This document shows, piece by piece, positions 1-8,655 of a DNA stretch of 64,000 nt. The stretch is from the IMG/VR virus record IMGVR_UViG_3300020473_000011, positions 186,001 through 250,000 of that record; one strand, written 5' to 3'. A model generated the notes under the pieces. The model saw only the letters and a program-made list of their open reading frames with translations, ran no database searches and was not told where the DNA came from. The stretch comes from a virus. Both the position numbers and the translations under genes were made by a program. The number at the start of each line of letters is the position of its first letter. Positions within the stretch are counted from its first letter, which is position 1.

Positions 1-2220
1 TAGCTCACGTAAGTGTGGAAGCTCTTCTGTGCGCTCTACCAAGTTCTGTTTAGTGTTAGAACCTGTAAGACGCGTCAGTGTCGACGCACTTGTATTAAAC
101 ATACGGCTAAACGTCGAAGAACGAACCCTTTCAGTACGCGTACGTGTTTGTGTGATCGTACGACGTAAGTTCTGCGATACCGTCCAGTTATCCAGCGCAG
201 GCGATAACTTAATCGCTGGCGGGATTGGGTCGAACGCTGAGTACGGGTTCACTTTCATCGACGATGACGAAAGATTCTGCGATAGAACTGTACGTAGCGT
301 GTAAGGCAGCATTGCTAGACCGTTAGGTGCATCGTTTTTACTGATGTCTTTCGTGTCCATCGTATGCACGTCAGAAGAAAGCGTAAGCTCGCCTGCTGCT
401 GAGTTAACCATCGCTGTTTGAATAGCGCCACCATCACGTTGACTGTCGTCGACAAACGCATCGACAAAGATACCACGCTTCGTACGTGGGTCGTCGCCTG
501 CTGCCATGCGAGCAATACGCTCTTCGGCCATCATATCGAATAAGTTCGTGATGTTCTGCTTCATAGCCGTCAGCTCATCAGCACGGATAGCAACTACGCC
601 TGTGTTCTGCACAGCTGGGTTAATGCCCGATGTCCAGTGATGGCCAAGCTCAGCAATCGCGAGTGTGCCCGCTGGTGCTTTCGGAGCCGATAATGCGCGA
701 GTGTCGCCTTTACCACGAATACGGTTAATCGCACCATTACGCTCAAGGACAATAAGGTCTTTACGCGGTAGTAGTGTTTCGTACTCAATGTGGAAGTTAG
801 ACCCAACAATGGCACCCTCAAAGGTAAAGCCTGACTCAAGTACATCACTTTCTGGGATTGTGCGCTCAACGATGTGCTCACAGTCAATTGTGAATAGTGA
901 CCCCGTTGGCGGCTCGGCACCTAGTGGTGACCAATCAATTAGGCTTCCCTTAATTAGGAAGTCTCGACCTTCTAAAAATGATGATGTACCGTAGCGAATG
1001 CTGTGTACCGTCAGTAAGTTTTCAACGATAAAGTCGCTAGTGCCTGACACTTGGCCACGCTCTATACCCAGCGTCGAACGCTTCGTATACGTCACCTTCA
1101 CAGGTTCGTGCGTTGCAATTGGCATATTATCAACGACAACACCCATCTGGCCTTTTTCATCTGGTTGGAACTGGTGAAGCTCTGCAACTACGCGCTCAGT
1201 ATCAGGGTCAAAGTTGTAAGTGCGCTCAACGATACGTGGCTGGTCTATCTCAGTACCATCAATGTGTGCTTTACCTTCACCGATCTGAACCACATAGTGG
1301 CTATCACCAGTCTCTGTAATGCGCACATCCATACCGTGTACGACGTAGCTACCGTTTGCATCGCGGTCATAACGCGCAACGCTCGTATGCACAGGCTCTT
1401 CTTTGATTGTCCCATCAGTTAGGGTCATCAAGAAGCCATCTTGGATAATGTGAACTTCATGATAGGCGTCGCCTGCTGCTGAGTAGCGTGTACCCCATGA
1501 CAGCGTCTCTTCGCCTTTCTCATCAACACCTGTCCAGATACCTAACGATACCGTGCCACTTAGCGGAATCGCGAAGCTTGCGGCTGGTACGCGTTTAAGG
1601 ATGCCCTTATGGTAGAACTTAGCGTCGTCCACTTGTGCTGTGCCACTTTTGCGGTCGATATAAACGGCACCGCCGCTTGATACTTGATTTTCCACAAGAA
1701 TAGCGTCACCCAGTGACTTGATCTGATCCGACAACGCACCGAATAGCTCTTGGTGAGCATCGCTGTTTTGGTTGTGGTCTTCAATGCTACGATGGCCTGC
1801 ATACTTAATTTCAAATACTTGTGAAGCCTGTACGTTCGCGAGTGTTACGTGCATACGCAACGTGATCGTACCGTCTTTAAAGTAAGTGATAGTGTCGGTT
1901 GGCTGGCCTACTGCAAGTAGAAATTCAGACTGGTCTTCTGAGTTCTCACCAAATAGGTAGATTTCATTGATGCGCTCGTCCGTCTCAATTACCTGTGGCG
2001 GTATTGTACAAACGAACTGAATTGTGTTTTCTGACACGACCGTTTGATCACTAATCGGTGCTTCATACCAAATTAACTTAGTGTCTTCTCGGGTCGGTCG
2101 TAGCTCACCGCTATCGGCTGAAACACCAAATCGAGTAGGGTGTATAGCCCAGCCTTTATTGCTGGATGCTTTAACCGATTCAGTCAAGCCTTTATTAGTG
2201 ACAACGCCTACAATTGCCAT
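1..2220 (-). CDS. Tail fibre/structural protein, DUF3751-like N-terminus with DUF4815-like body (3' end off window)
   Basis: From an ATG at 2220 (GGGGTAA about 11 nt upstream) the frame stays open for 740 codons and runs off the left edge, so the C-terminus is unseen. Residues 1-170 resemble the phage collar-fibre N-terminal family DUF3751. From about residue 320 the motif ERTYNFDPDTERVV and, near 658-680, NPYSAFDPIPPAIKLSP match what I know of DUF4815 phage structural proteins. It follows the baseplate genes PAAR, W, J and I in the same direction but is separated from them by a leader with two TTGTACAA sites and a hairpin. Placement at the baseplate periphery or in a tail fibre is inference. 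The family match is from memory and would need a profile search. Confidence 0.85.
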   Translation of the reverse strand, partial: MAIVGVVTNKGLTESVKASSNKGWAIHPTRFGVSADSGELRPTREDTKLIWYEAPISDQTVVSENTIQFVCTIPPQVIETDERINEIYLFGENSEDQSEFLLAVGQPTDTITYFKDGTITLRMHVTLANVQASQVFEIKYAGHRSIEDHNQNSDAHQELFGALSDQIKSLGDAILVENQVSSGGAVYIDRKSGTAQVDDAKFYHKGILKRVPAASFAIPLSGTVSLGIWTGVDEKGEETLSWGTRYSAAGDAYHEVHIIQDGFLMTLTDGTIKEEPVHTSVARYDRDANGSYVVHGMDVRITETGDSHYVVQIGEGKAHIDGTEIDQPRIVERTYNFDPDTERVVAELHQFQPDEKGQMGVVVDNMPIATHEPVKVTYTKRSTLGIERGQVSGTSDFIVENLLTVHSIRYGTSSFLEGRDFLIKGSLIDWSPLGAEPPTGSLFTIDCEHIVERTIPESDVLESGFTFEGAIVGSNFHIEYETLLPRKDLIVLERNGAINRIRGKGDTRALSAPKAPAGTLAIAELGHHWTSGINPAVQNTGVVAIRADELTAMKQNITNLFDMMAEERIARMAAGDDPRTKRGIFVDAFVDDSQRDGGAIQTAMVNSAAGELTLSSDVHTMDTKDISKNDAPNGLAMLPYTLRTVLSQNLSSSSMKVNPYSAFDPIPPAIKLSPALDNWTVSQNLRRTITQTRTRTERVRSSTFSRMFNTSASTLTRLTGSNTKQNLVERTEELPHLREL

Positions 2221-2251
2221 ATAGTAGTTACCCCTCTATCTCAAAGCGTAC

Positions 2252-2270
2252 ATGGTGGCAGGCGTGCCAC
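2252..2270 (-). promoter_or_regulatory. Leader hairpin upstream of the DUF4815 fibre gene
   Basis: GGTGGCA and TGCCACC form a 7-bp perfect stem around a 4-nt loop, about 35 nt upstream of the start codon. No T-run follows, so it is not a terminator. It could protect the mRNA 5' end or modulate translation. Confidence 0.45.
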
Positions 2271-2324
2271 CGTCAAATCTCGTCATAAAAAATTATGAAT
2301 GTCTCAATGTATTAGTTTAAATCA

Positions 2325-2375
2325 TTGTACAAAGCTAAACCAGCTTTAATGGTGCAGACTGCTTGCGTTGTACAA
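2325..2375 (-). promoter_or_regulatory. Pair of TTGTACAA palindromes before the fibre gene
   Basis: Exact TTGTACAA occurs at 2325-2332 and 2368-2375, 43 bp apart, in the only gap of this operon. On the coding strand the downstream copy is followed 17 nt later by TTGAGAC, the recurring leader motif. The site probably controls the fibre gene independently of the upstream baseplate genes. Confidence 0.6.
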
Positions 2376-2381
2376 TGATTT

Positions 2382-4010
2382 CTAAGGTGCGTCGTTTATA
2401 TCCGCTATGATAGCCCCGTCATACGCTTGGTCTAGCATCCCACGAAGCATTAGCATCATAGGCGACTGGCCTTGTGCTGGTATCGAGCGCTTAACAAAGC
2501 CTTTTGTACCGTTAGCGACATGAAGAGAAAAGTCGATGGCTTGCTCAGTGGCCGTCTGCTTAAATTCCATGAAGACTTCGCGGTCGACTAAACCGCTGGT
2601 CTCAACTACGATAGGGCTGTCTGCGTGTCCGTGATAGCGCGCTATGCTGACACCCGCGATGCCTAGAAGAACCTGTGTTGTCGTTGAGCCTGTCACTTCC
2701 ATACGAGGAAGCACGTTAAAGCCCGTATTCAGTGTCTCGTTAACCATTTCGTAGGTAACGTCGGACTGCACGCTGTTCATTTCGACTTTGTATTCACGCT
2801 CGGTCAAACCGCTTATGCCCGCTACGACGGGTGATGAACTTGCAGCGGGGACTGTTTGATAGGGTCTAATAAGCGACGACAGTACTAGCGGTGACGATAC
2901 GTTACCATTGATAGTCTGGTGCGTTAGTACGTTATAGCCCGTCTTTAGGCGCTCATCGACGAAATTCATGATCAGCGCAAAGTCAGTCATAAGCGGGTAA
3001 ACGTACTGGCGCAAGAAGAGTCTCAGCGCCTGTAGACTGTTACCATCAAACTTCGTATTATCGCGTAGGTCAACCTCAGTGCGGTACGTCATTTCTTGCA
3101 CGGTTTCGCCTGTTGGGTCATCTTCCCACCACTCGATCAACTGAACGTAGTCACGTAACTTCAACAAGTCGAGCATCAGGTCTACGCCTTTGCGGGAACC
3201 TTTAAGCTGGTGGATAACCGTTATAAACGAGCGTATTAGTGCCACATCTAAGGCCGACATGCCCAGTGCATCAATAAGATACTGATAGCCGAACTCACTA
3301 ACAACCTGTGAGTTGCGCTCACGACTTAGGTCAAGCTCTACGGGATCATGGCGCTTACCATTTATACCCCAGTCGAAGCCATCTGCCGTCGCGTACACGT
3401 GATACGTGAAATCAGGCTCCATCGCGTAAAGGTCTGAGTCCCTTAGATTCTGGCTATCGTAGGTCAGGCCAAACATTGGCTCAATAATCTTATCTATCGG
3501 TGCCTGAGTGCCATGGCGTAGCCCTTTAAACTCAAAGTTAATAGGGTACTCGCATTCAATCTCGTAGAAACAGTTTTCCTCAAAGTAACCTTCTTTCATG
3601 TTACCAAATAACGGGGTCAGCTGCGTTATCGTAGCGCCACGTACGTTGTGAGCCTCAAAGATTTCCTCAATACTCTCTAGTGAAAGTACAGGTGAAGAAA
3701 ACTGGTGCTTGCCCGTCGCAAAGCTAAACTCAGCCACTTCGCGAACGATAAGGGGTTCAGCCATGTATATCGTTGGCGTGACCTCAGTCATGGCTGGGGC
3801 ACTTTTTATTTGAAAAGACTCTTTAGCATCTGTCTTGGCCAAAACAAGGTACGTCGTGTACTTGTCTTTAATCGCCTCAAGCTGCTGAGCAACGTTTTCG
3901 TCGCGTTCGTAGAACACGTGCTCAAGCGACTCTATACAGTCCTTCAATAACGGCTCATCGCGCAGACGCTCTGGGATGAGGTTGGGTATATCAATAAAAC
4001 GTTCTGTCAT
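2382..4010 (-). CDS. Baseplate wedge protein, tail protein I (gpI)-like
   Basis: The protein has 542 residues. The central segment IRSFITVIHQLKGSRKGVD followed by an EWWEDD sequence is the hallmark of P2/Mu tail protein I: a kGT-like helix followed by an acidic tryptophan motif. The family is usually around 200 residues, so about 200 N-terminal and 200 C-terminal residues are extra. These include two repeated ISGL(T)(E/D)RE-type segments near residues 400 and 480 that may be small beta domains. It lies 18 nt after the J-like gene and completes the W-J-I wedge order of P2-type baseplates. CTGAGAC directly abuts the ATG. In the virion it should link the wedge to the fibre-bearing periphery (inference). 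Confidence 0.75.
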   Translation of the reverse strand: MTERFIDIPNLIPERLRDEPLLKDCIESLEHVFYERDENVAQQLEAIKDKYTTYLVLAKTDAKESFQIKSAPAMTEVTPTIYMAEPLIVREVAEFSFATGKHQFSSPVLSLESIEEIFEAHNVRGATITQLTPLFGNMKEGYFEENCFYEIECEYPINFEFKGLRHGTQAPIDKIIEPMFGLTYDSQNLRDSDLYAMEPDFTYHVYATADGFDWGINGKRHDPVELDLSRERNSQVVSEFGYQYLIDALGMSALDVALIRSFITVIHQLKGSRKGVDLMLDLLKLRDYVQLIEWWEDDPTGETVQEMTYRTEVDLRDNTKFDGNSLQALRLFLRQYVYPLMTDFALIMNFVDERLKTGYNVLTHQTINGNVSSPLVLSSLIRPYQTVPAASSSPVVAGISGLTEREYKVEMNSVQSDVTYEMVNETLNTGFNVLPRMEVTGSTTTQVLLGIAGVSIARYHGHADSPIVVETSGLVDREVFMEFKQTATEQAIDFSLHVANGTKGFVKRSIPAQGQSPMMLMLRGMLDQAYDGAIIADINDAP

Positions 4011-4028
4011 GTCTCAGTCCCAAAGTAA

Positions 4029-5474
4029 TTAACTGGCCTGTACTGGCGCGCTGGTTTCTGTATAGAAGTCACTAGCTGTATCAAGCAGCTTCACGCGTGG
4101 CTGAAACTCAAAGTAATCATCCCAGCTAATGGCCAAGGGGTTCCAATCTTCTAGCTCTTCGTCACTGAGGTCAGGGTCAGCCGTTAGTGACACACGCACG
4201 GCCTTAGCGTAATCAAGACCGTCCCTGATGGCATCTTCAATGTCATAGAGGTCGACGCGCTTACCAAGCTTTTTCTCGTAGGGTTGCAGTGAGATCATCA
4301 CATCATCGACAACCGAGGCCGTTGTGATAAGCGAGTTACGTAGCACGACTTGAACGTCAAGCTTTACCTGCTTGCGGTTACCTGACGATAACGACGGCGG
4401 ACTAACACCCATTGGACGGTTAGCCGCATTAGAAATGTTGTTACGCACGGTGGCCAGCTCTACATCGGTTAAGTCTTTATCGCCTTCGATAATATAGGCT
4501 AATGCAAGGTTGGCTGAATCTAAGTCACGCGCATTAACATCAATTGCGTTGGGCAGCTCCTGTTTTAGGCGCTTCATGTAATCATCACGCCCACGGATAA
4601 CGCGGCCTGTTTCGTGGCGAAGAGGTGCCTTAACTTGGATCTCTTCGACCGTGTCAGGCTCTTGGTAGCGTAGACCAACTTGAACGTTCTCTAGTGACCC
4701 AATAGATAGATTCGTATTTGCTAAAAGCGGTTTTGCTATCTCTTTAAGTGGCACATAAATAACTTCGAGTTCATAGCCAGCTTGATACTTGTGCTCGTCG
4801 TCTAAGTAATCGTTCATTGCCATGATGTCTAGCGAGCCATGCGCGTTGGTCAGACATACGTACTTACCATTGATCAAGTCAATGACGTCCTCGCTGTGGG
4901 GCACGACTTTACCATTCAGTTTAAGGTAGAAGTGGTCGCTAATATGTTCTTGTGTATAGCGCAGGATCTGTGGCTTATGGCTCGGGAATACTTGGCTTGT
5001 TGAGGCCAGATTACCGATAACGGCGTTAACCGTCGACGGCATCGAGTTCGCGCTTGTCGGTGGGTCAAGTGTATAGTCATCAAGTGCTAGGATGTCATAG
5101 ACGCCCGAGTCATCTTCGTAATATCCGATTTTGTCTAAGCGTGAAATACTCGTTAGGCTGCTAACATGAATCGACATATCCAAACTTGTGTTATTACCAC
5201 GGTAGGCTGAGTAGCCCAATGGTGCCGCAATCGCACGAGCTGAGCTTGGTAGTACCGTCTGTGTAAGGTAGGCTTCTCGGCGGTTCGCTACCGCTGAGTA
5301 AGTTGTAAATGAACCAATACCTGCTAATAGCTCAAGAATGATTTGGCCTGTACCAAACGCATAAAAATCTTGCCACGCCGCATCAGTTTCGGAGTAACGT
5401 TCCTCAAGAACAGCCTTTAGCTCCTTTAGGATTTCTTCGTAACTAAAGCTAGCCTTGCTAATCATATCTGCCAT
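4029..5474 (-). CDS. Baseplate wedge protein, gpJ/gp6-like
   Basis: The protein has 481 residues and lies between the gp25/W-like and I-like genes. The N-terminus, with IILELLAGIGSFTTYSAVANRREAYL, resembles the wedge-forming part of baseplate J proteins. The C-terminal half has a domain with VNARDLDSANLALAYI and VQVVLRNSLIT of the kind seen in Baseplate_J/gp6 members. J-like proteins dimerise to form the ring that surrounds the hub and triggers sheath contraction; this is family knowledge. The start ATG at 5474 has GAGG 9 nt upstream. No truncation is apparent. Confidence 0.75.
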   Translation of the reverse strand: MADMISKASFSYEEILKELKAVLEERYSETDAAWQDFYAFGTGQIILELLAGIGSFTTYSAVANRREAYLTQTVLPSSARAIAAPLGYSAYRGNNTSLDMSIHVSSLTSISRLDKIGYYEDDSGVYDILALDDYTLDPPTSANSMPSTVNAVIGNLASTSQVFPSHKPQILRYTQEHISDHFYLKLNGKVVPHSEDVIDLINGKYVCLTNAHGSLDIMAMNDYLDDEHKYQAGYELEVIYVPLKEIAKPLLANTNLSIGSLENVQVGLRYQEPDTVEEIQVKAPLRHETGRVIRGRDDYMKRLKQELPNAIDVNARDLDSANLALAYIIEGDKDLTDVELATVRNNISNAANRPMGVSPPSLSSGNRKQVKLDVQVVLRNSLITTASVVDDVMISLQPYEKKLGKRVDLYDIEDAIRDGLDYAKAVRVSLTADPDLSDEELEDWNPLAISWDDYFEFQPRVKLLDTASDFYTETSAPVQAS

Positions 5475-5487
5475 TGTCTTTTACCTC

Positions 5488-5865
5488 TTAACCTACGCCT
5501 GCGCCTGCGCTCAATGTATCGTTGAATTGGAATTGCCTGTCACCCAAGCCTGTGATGCGGTAGTACATACTCAACTCGTATGTGTAATTGTCTGGGTCGG
5601 GTGTTACTACTATCTTTAAGATCTTGACGCGTGGCTCCCATTTCGTAATGGCTTGCTTTATACGCACTTCAAGCTCTAAGGCCACATCGTCAGTGACTAG
5701 CTCAAATAATAGGTACTCAATATCCAACCCGTACTCTGGGTGGTACACGCGTTCGCCTTTGCGGGTACGTAAAAGGTTGTATAGCGCCTGTTGTACACTA
5801 TCCTCGTCTGTTACGCGTTCTTTCGCAAAAGGGTTTGTTTGATTAACATCACTGTACAATGGCAT
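5488..5865 (-). CDS. Baseplate wedge subunit, gp25/GpW-like
   Basis: The 125-residue protein carries the gp25 signature: QALYNLLRTRKGERVYHPEYG followed by a conserved L..LLFE segment and an EPRVKI motif. T4 gp25 homologues act as the first wedge subunit and as the sheath-initiating fold that plugs into the sheath network. Length is normal for the family. The first codons overlap an imperfect copy of the palindrome (CATTGTACAG), so the start region may double as a regulatory site. It is 13 nt upstream of the J-like gene. Confidence 0.88.
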   Translation of the reverse strand: MPLYSDVNQTNPFAKERVTDEDSVQQALYNLLRTRKGERVYHPEYGLDIEYLLFELVTDDVALELEVRIKQAITKWEPRVKILKIVVTPDPDNYTYELSMYYRITGLGDRQFQFNDTLSAGAGVG

Positions 5866-5888
5866 TAATAAAAACCTTCCTCGTTCGA

Positions 5889-6182
5889 TTAGGTTGTTGT
5901 GATAGTGCCAGCGGAACTGATAATCGACCCGACCATGGCACCTGCTACAGCATCACCAAGGCGTGCAGCGCCTGACCCTTCGGCTATCGTCAGGTCTGAG
6001 CTACTTACGACGACACCTGCATGACCACAGCCACCTATGACGACATCGCCAAATCGTGCTTTGCTTGATGCCTCGCCCTGTACGGTTCCTGCGCCTGTTA
6101 CAATTACGCCGACCATGGGCTTAGGCGTCTTATGAGCAAAACAAACGCCTGCCCAAACATCGAATATACGTGCTGCGCTCAT
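5889..6182 (-). CDS. PAAR-repeat spike tip protein
   Basis: The 97-residue protein has the glycine-rich PAAR layout, with repeated VGVIVTGAGTVQGEASSKAR, GDVVIGGCGHAGVV and RLGDAVAGA segments that pack into a conical beta tip. PAAR proteins sharpen the end of contractile-tail spikes, usually coordinating a metal with His/Cys; a GCGH segment offers such ligands. It is the first gene of the wedge operon and would cap the needle encoded at 8653-10653. A TTGTACAA site and TTGAGAC precede it. Confidence 0.85.
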   Translation of the reverse strand: MSAARIFDVWAGVCFAHKTPKPMVGVIVTGAGTVQGEASSKARFGDVVIGGCGHAGVVVSSSDLTIAEGSGAARLGDAVAGAMVGSIISSAGTITTT

Positions 6183-6217
6183 CGCTTAACCTAAAGTCTC
6201 AATTAGTATTGGATTAA

Positions 6218-6225
6218 TTGTACAA
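6218..6225 (-). promoter_or_regulatory. TTGTACAA palindrome before the baseplate operon
   Basis: The exact palindrome lies 35 nt upstream of the PAAR start. On the minus strand it is followed after 15 nt by TTGAGAC and then the ribosome binding region. It is the likely control site for the PAAR-W-J-I operon. Confidence 0.6.
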
Positions 6226-6262
6226 CACTTCACCGCAGCACAGCACGTACTAAAAGAGAGCG

Positions 6263-6348
6263 TTGTACTACGATTTTCTAAAAGCATTGCGCCGCAGAGT
6301 ATTTACTGAATCCAAGATGTTGTGGTATAAAGGGGCAGAATTGTACAA
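6263..6348 (+). promoter_or_regulatory. Sigma70-like promoter with palindromes before gene 6376
   Basis: TTTACT at 6302-6307 and TATAAA at 6326-6331 are 18 nt apart. An exact TTGTACAA at 6341-6348 sits at the expected transcription start, and an imperfect copy (TTGTACTA) lies at 6263-6270. A protein bound over the start point would repress. Confidence 0.5.
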
Positions 6349-6375
6349 AATAGCCAAATTAGGACTGCGTAGCTA

Positions 6376-6816
6376 ATGACACTGGATGATATTGAAAAGG
6401 CTGAGTTACCCGTGAAGGTAATGGTCACTGATGAACAACGCTTAATTAGCTACGATGGGACTGATTTTAACTTCTTGCTCGTCACGGAACTTTACGAGGA
6501 CGATGACTGGGTTCAACGCGCAATAACCGACAATGACCGTATTGTACACATCGTTGATACTTTCGTTGTTGCTAATAAGGCAACGCTGGCCTATAAAGAA
6601 CTTGCACACAAGGCAGGGTGCTTTGCGTTGGCCTTGAGACTTAATGAAGTTATCGCTAATGAGCTTAGCCGTCGTGAGAAAGAAAAGCGGGGCACTAAGC
6701 GTTGGCTAGACCGCGTACAAAGCGAAGTCAGGCAGCTCTTTATCTATGACTTTGATCTTTTAGATGAAGTGCTCGCAGACCCTGACTGGTTCATTAAAAA
6801 CAATATACTTGCCTGA
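6376..6816 (+). CDS. Hypothetical protein, 146 aa
   Basis: I do not recognise it. It is acidic at the N-terminus, with a helical, charged C-terminal half (RREKEKRGTKRWLDRVQSE) and no membrane segment or signal peptide. It forms a two-gene plus-strand unit with the gene at 6850, wedged between two minus-strand tail operons and served by its own promoter. That position is typical of accessory or early genes inserted between structural modules. The AAATTAG leader has no clear Shine-Dalgarno sequence, so the start is the first in-frame ATG. Confidence 0.7.
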   Translation: MTLDDIEKAELPVKVMVTDEQRLISYDGTDFNFLLVTELYEDDDWVQRAITDNDRIVHIVDTFVVANKATLAYKELAHKAGCFALALRLNEVIANELSRREKEKRGTKRWLDRVQSEVRQLFIYDFDLLDEVLADPDWFIKNNILA

Positions 6817-6849
6817 AACTAGGCACCTACTAAAGAAATAGGAATACCA

Positions 6850-7176
6850 ATGGCCGAGCATAAGCCGTTAGTTGGCCAATTAGAGCCACACGTTGATAAA
6901 ATTATCCCAGTAAGTAAGGCCGAAAATGCCGAACAAGCTTTTGCGCAGCACTCTTACTCAGTCGGTGAGTTTTACTTTGTGATTGACCGTGCGTATGCCG
7001 ACGCATGTAAAACACGGACTAAATACTTTTATGTTGATAGTCGTTTTACGGATGAGATTTTCAATATTGACAGTGATAAGGGGTTCACGACACCCGAAGG
7101 TGCCGCGCGTTACATCGACAAACAAGTTCTTCAAGCGACTAAGCGTATGGCCAAAGTCGCCGCACTCTTTAATTAG
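6850..7176 (+). CDS. Hypothetical protein, 108 aa
   Basis: I do not recognise it. It is soluble and mixed alpha/beta in appearance, with a YYFVIDRAYAD-like central strand (FYFVIDRAYAD) and a C-terminal helix rich in Lys and Ala. AGGA lies 9 nt before the ATG. The stop codon overlaps the last codons of the convergent 475-residue gene by 8 bp, with no terminator between them, so transcripts from both strands must run into each other here. Confidence 0.7.
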   Translation: MAEHKPLVGQLEPHVDKIIPVSKAENAEQAFAQHSYSVGEFYFVIDRAYADACKTRTKYFYVDSRFTDEIFNIDSDKGFTTPEGAARYIDKQVLQATKRMAKVAALFN

Positions 7177-8596
7177 TGTTGTCCGTGCGCTCAACAATGT
7201 GGAACGCAATACCTTGGCCTAGTGCTATAAAGCCTACGTTCTGTGTTGTGAGGGTTGCACGGGGAACTTGAAGCATATCAAACTTGTTCGTGTCAGCTGT
7301 ATCGTCTATATCGGCAGCATAAACTGTAAAGTACGTATCATCTGCCACGAGCCTCATTGCTACCGCTTTCGTATCAGCCCACGTCTCAAATACCTGTTCA
7401 CTACCATGGTCTGTCTCTGGCTCGTATGTGATCGGGGTATTCAATGTATTAGGCTCAAACTCAAATAACGCCAGCCCTGTCGTACCACGTTTAACAATAC
7501 CCACATAGTTACCGTTTGCTAGCGTACCCAGCACAAGACCCGCAGCATAACGGTGAGTGGCTTGTGAGGCGATGTTGAAATTAAGATGCCCCTGCCATGT
7601 AGTACGGCTAAGGTCTTCGTACTCTAAGATGCCCTTTTGCATGCGACTGCGAAGGCTTATGGCCACCGAGTTATTATCGTTCCATTGCCACTCGGCTAAG
7701 CGTGGCGTCCACTTATCAGACTCATAGTCATGCTCTACCACTGGGTCTACGATAGGGTCAGGTGTTTCAGTTCCCACGTTACCTAGACCACCGTCAGCAT
7801 TCTTGTCGTCTTCTTCTTTCTGCTGTACTTCGTAAGCTGCCATGTAGTCCTCTAAGGTGTCACGACTGCGCCCTATAGGCATCTGGTCTTGGGCTGCGAT
7901 AACACGTTCACTAAACAAGTTCTGCTTACGTGTGTTCTCACGGATCTTCAAAGGTAGCCGCGCTTTCGGAACAGTACCAGACCTTAGATCCGCAGCGAGG
8001 TCTGTAGCGATGTTATACGACTCACCGACACTCGGGCTGTGAACAGCGGCAACTTCAAAGCAATCTGAAAACGGTGTGAAGCCTTCGAGCGCTCCCCCTA
8101 TCATCATCATTATTTTGCTGACCTTTTCCATGATGTCCTTACCTAATTGTGAGAGGCCATCATTAACACGACTCGTACCGTCTACAAGCTCATCGAAAAA
8201 GTCTAAGGCTGACCGTGCTGCACTGATAAGTCCACTTAGTAGGGCACACTGACCATTACGTACAGCGCCTTCTATACTGTCGATACTGTCTAACAGCTCC
8301 TGTGAAAACTTACCGCTTGTAATGTCTTTGAGTAGGCGACCTACGCCGCCAATAGTGCGCTTTGCCTCGGCGTCTTCTTCCATACCCGAAGCAGCTGAGT
8401 AAAGTTTCATATCGCTGAACTGGTCGGCAAAGGTAGTCATTTTTAGTGAGTTGGCCTGCTCACTCGCGGCAACCATGTTGCGAAGGCTTGATAAGCTTAC
8501 GCCGCAGGTTGACACCGATAGGTTATTAATTGAATCAAGCTTAGCTTTCGCTGTTGCATAGCTTTGCGCCATGCCGTTTGGTATTGATGGTAGCAT
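7169..8596 (-). CDS. Putative baseplate/tail-tip protein with C-terminal jelly-roll-like domain, 475 aa
   Basis: It is the last gene of the hub-spike-needle operon. The N-terminal 220 residues are helical with Ala/Ser-rich amphipathic stretches, followed by an acidic linker near residue 265-295 (EEDDKNADGG). The C-terminal 180 residues have the strand-rich, LamG/jelly-roll-like pattern of carbohydrate-binding domains, with NYVGIVKRG and FTVYAADID segments. A structural role at the tail tip is inferred from its neighbours; the exact function is unknown. The start ATG at 8596 is preceded by GAGAG and the ATTGAGAC motif. Confidence 0.7.
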   Translation of the reverse strand: MLPSIPNGMAQSYATAKAKLDSINNLSVSTCGVSLSSLRNMVAASEQANSLKMTTFADQFSDMKLYSAASGMEEDAEAKRTIGGVGRLLKDITSGKFSQELLDSIDSIEGAVRNGQCALLSGLISAARSALDFFDELVDGTSRVNDGLSQLGKDIMEKVSKIMMMIGGALEGFTPFSDCFEVAAVHSPSVGESYNIATDLAADLRSGTVPKARLPLKIRENTRKQNLFSERVIAAQDQMPIGRSRDTLEDYMAAYEVQQKEEDDKNADGGLGNVGTETPDPIVDPVVEHDYESDKWTPRLAEWQWNDNNSVAISLRSRMQKGILEYEDLSRTTWQGHLNFNIASQATHRYAAGLVLGTLANGNYVGIVKRGTTGLALFEFEPNTLNTPITYEPETDHGSEQVFETWADTKAVAMRLVADDTYFTVYAADIDDTADTNKFDMLQVPRATLTTQNVGFIALGQGIAFHIVERTDNTN

Positions 8597-8625
8597 CGTC
8601 GTTTATCTCTCAGTCTCAATCATAA

Positions 8626-8655
8626 ATAAAGGGGTGGCCAAGCGAGGCCACCCTA
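8626..8655 (-). terminator. Hairpin after the needle gene
   Basis: GGGTGGCC at 8632-8639 pairs perfectly with GGCCACCC at 8646-8653 around a 6-nt loop. The minus-strand tail is CTTTATTTATG, a weak U-run, so partial termination or an RNA stabiliser between two operon genes is likely. Confidence 0.5.

Noticed and set aside
665-1422. Plus-strand frames at 665-994 and 1051-1422
   Set aside because: They lie opposite the continuous 740-codon DUF4815-like frame and lack initiation signals.
2004-2011. Exact TTGTACAA inside the fibre gene (also 25431-25438 in the tube gene)
   Set aside because: Both lie deep in coding sequence without a promoter nearby and are explained by codon choice; I count them but do not annotate them as operators.
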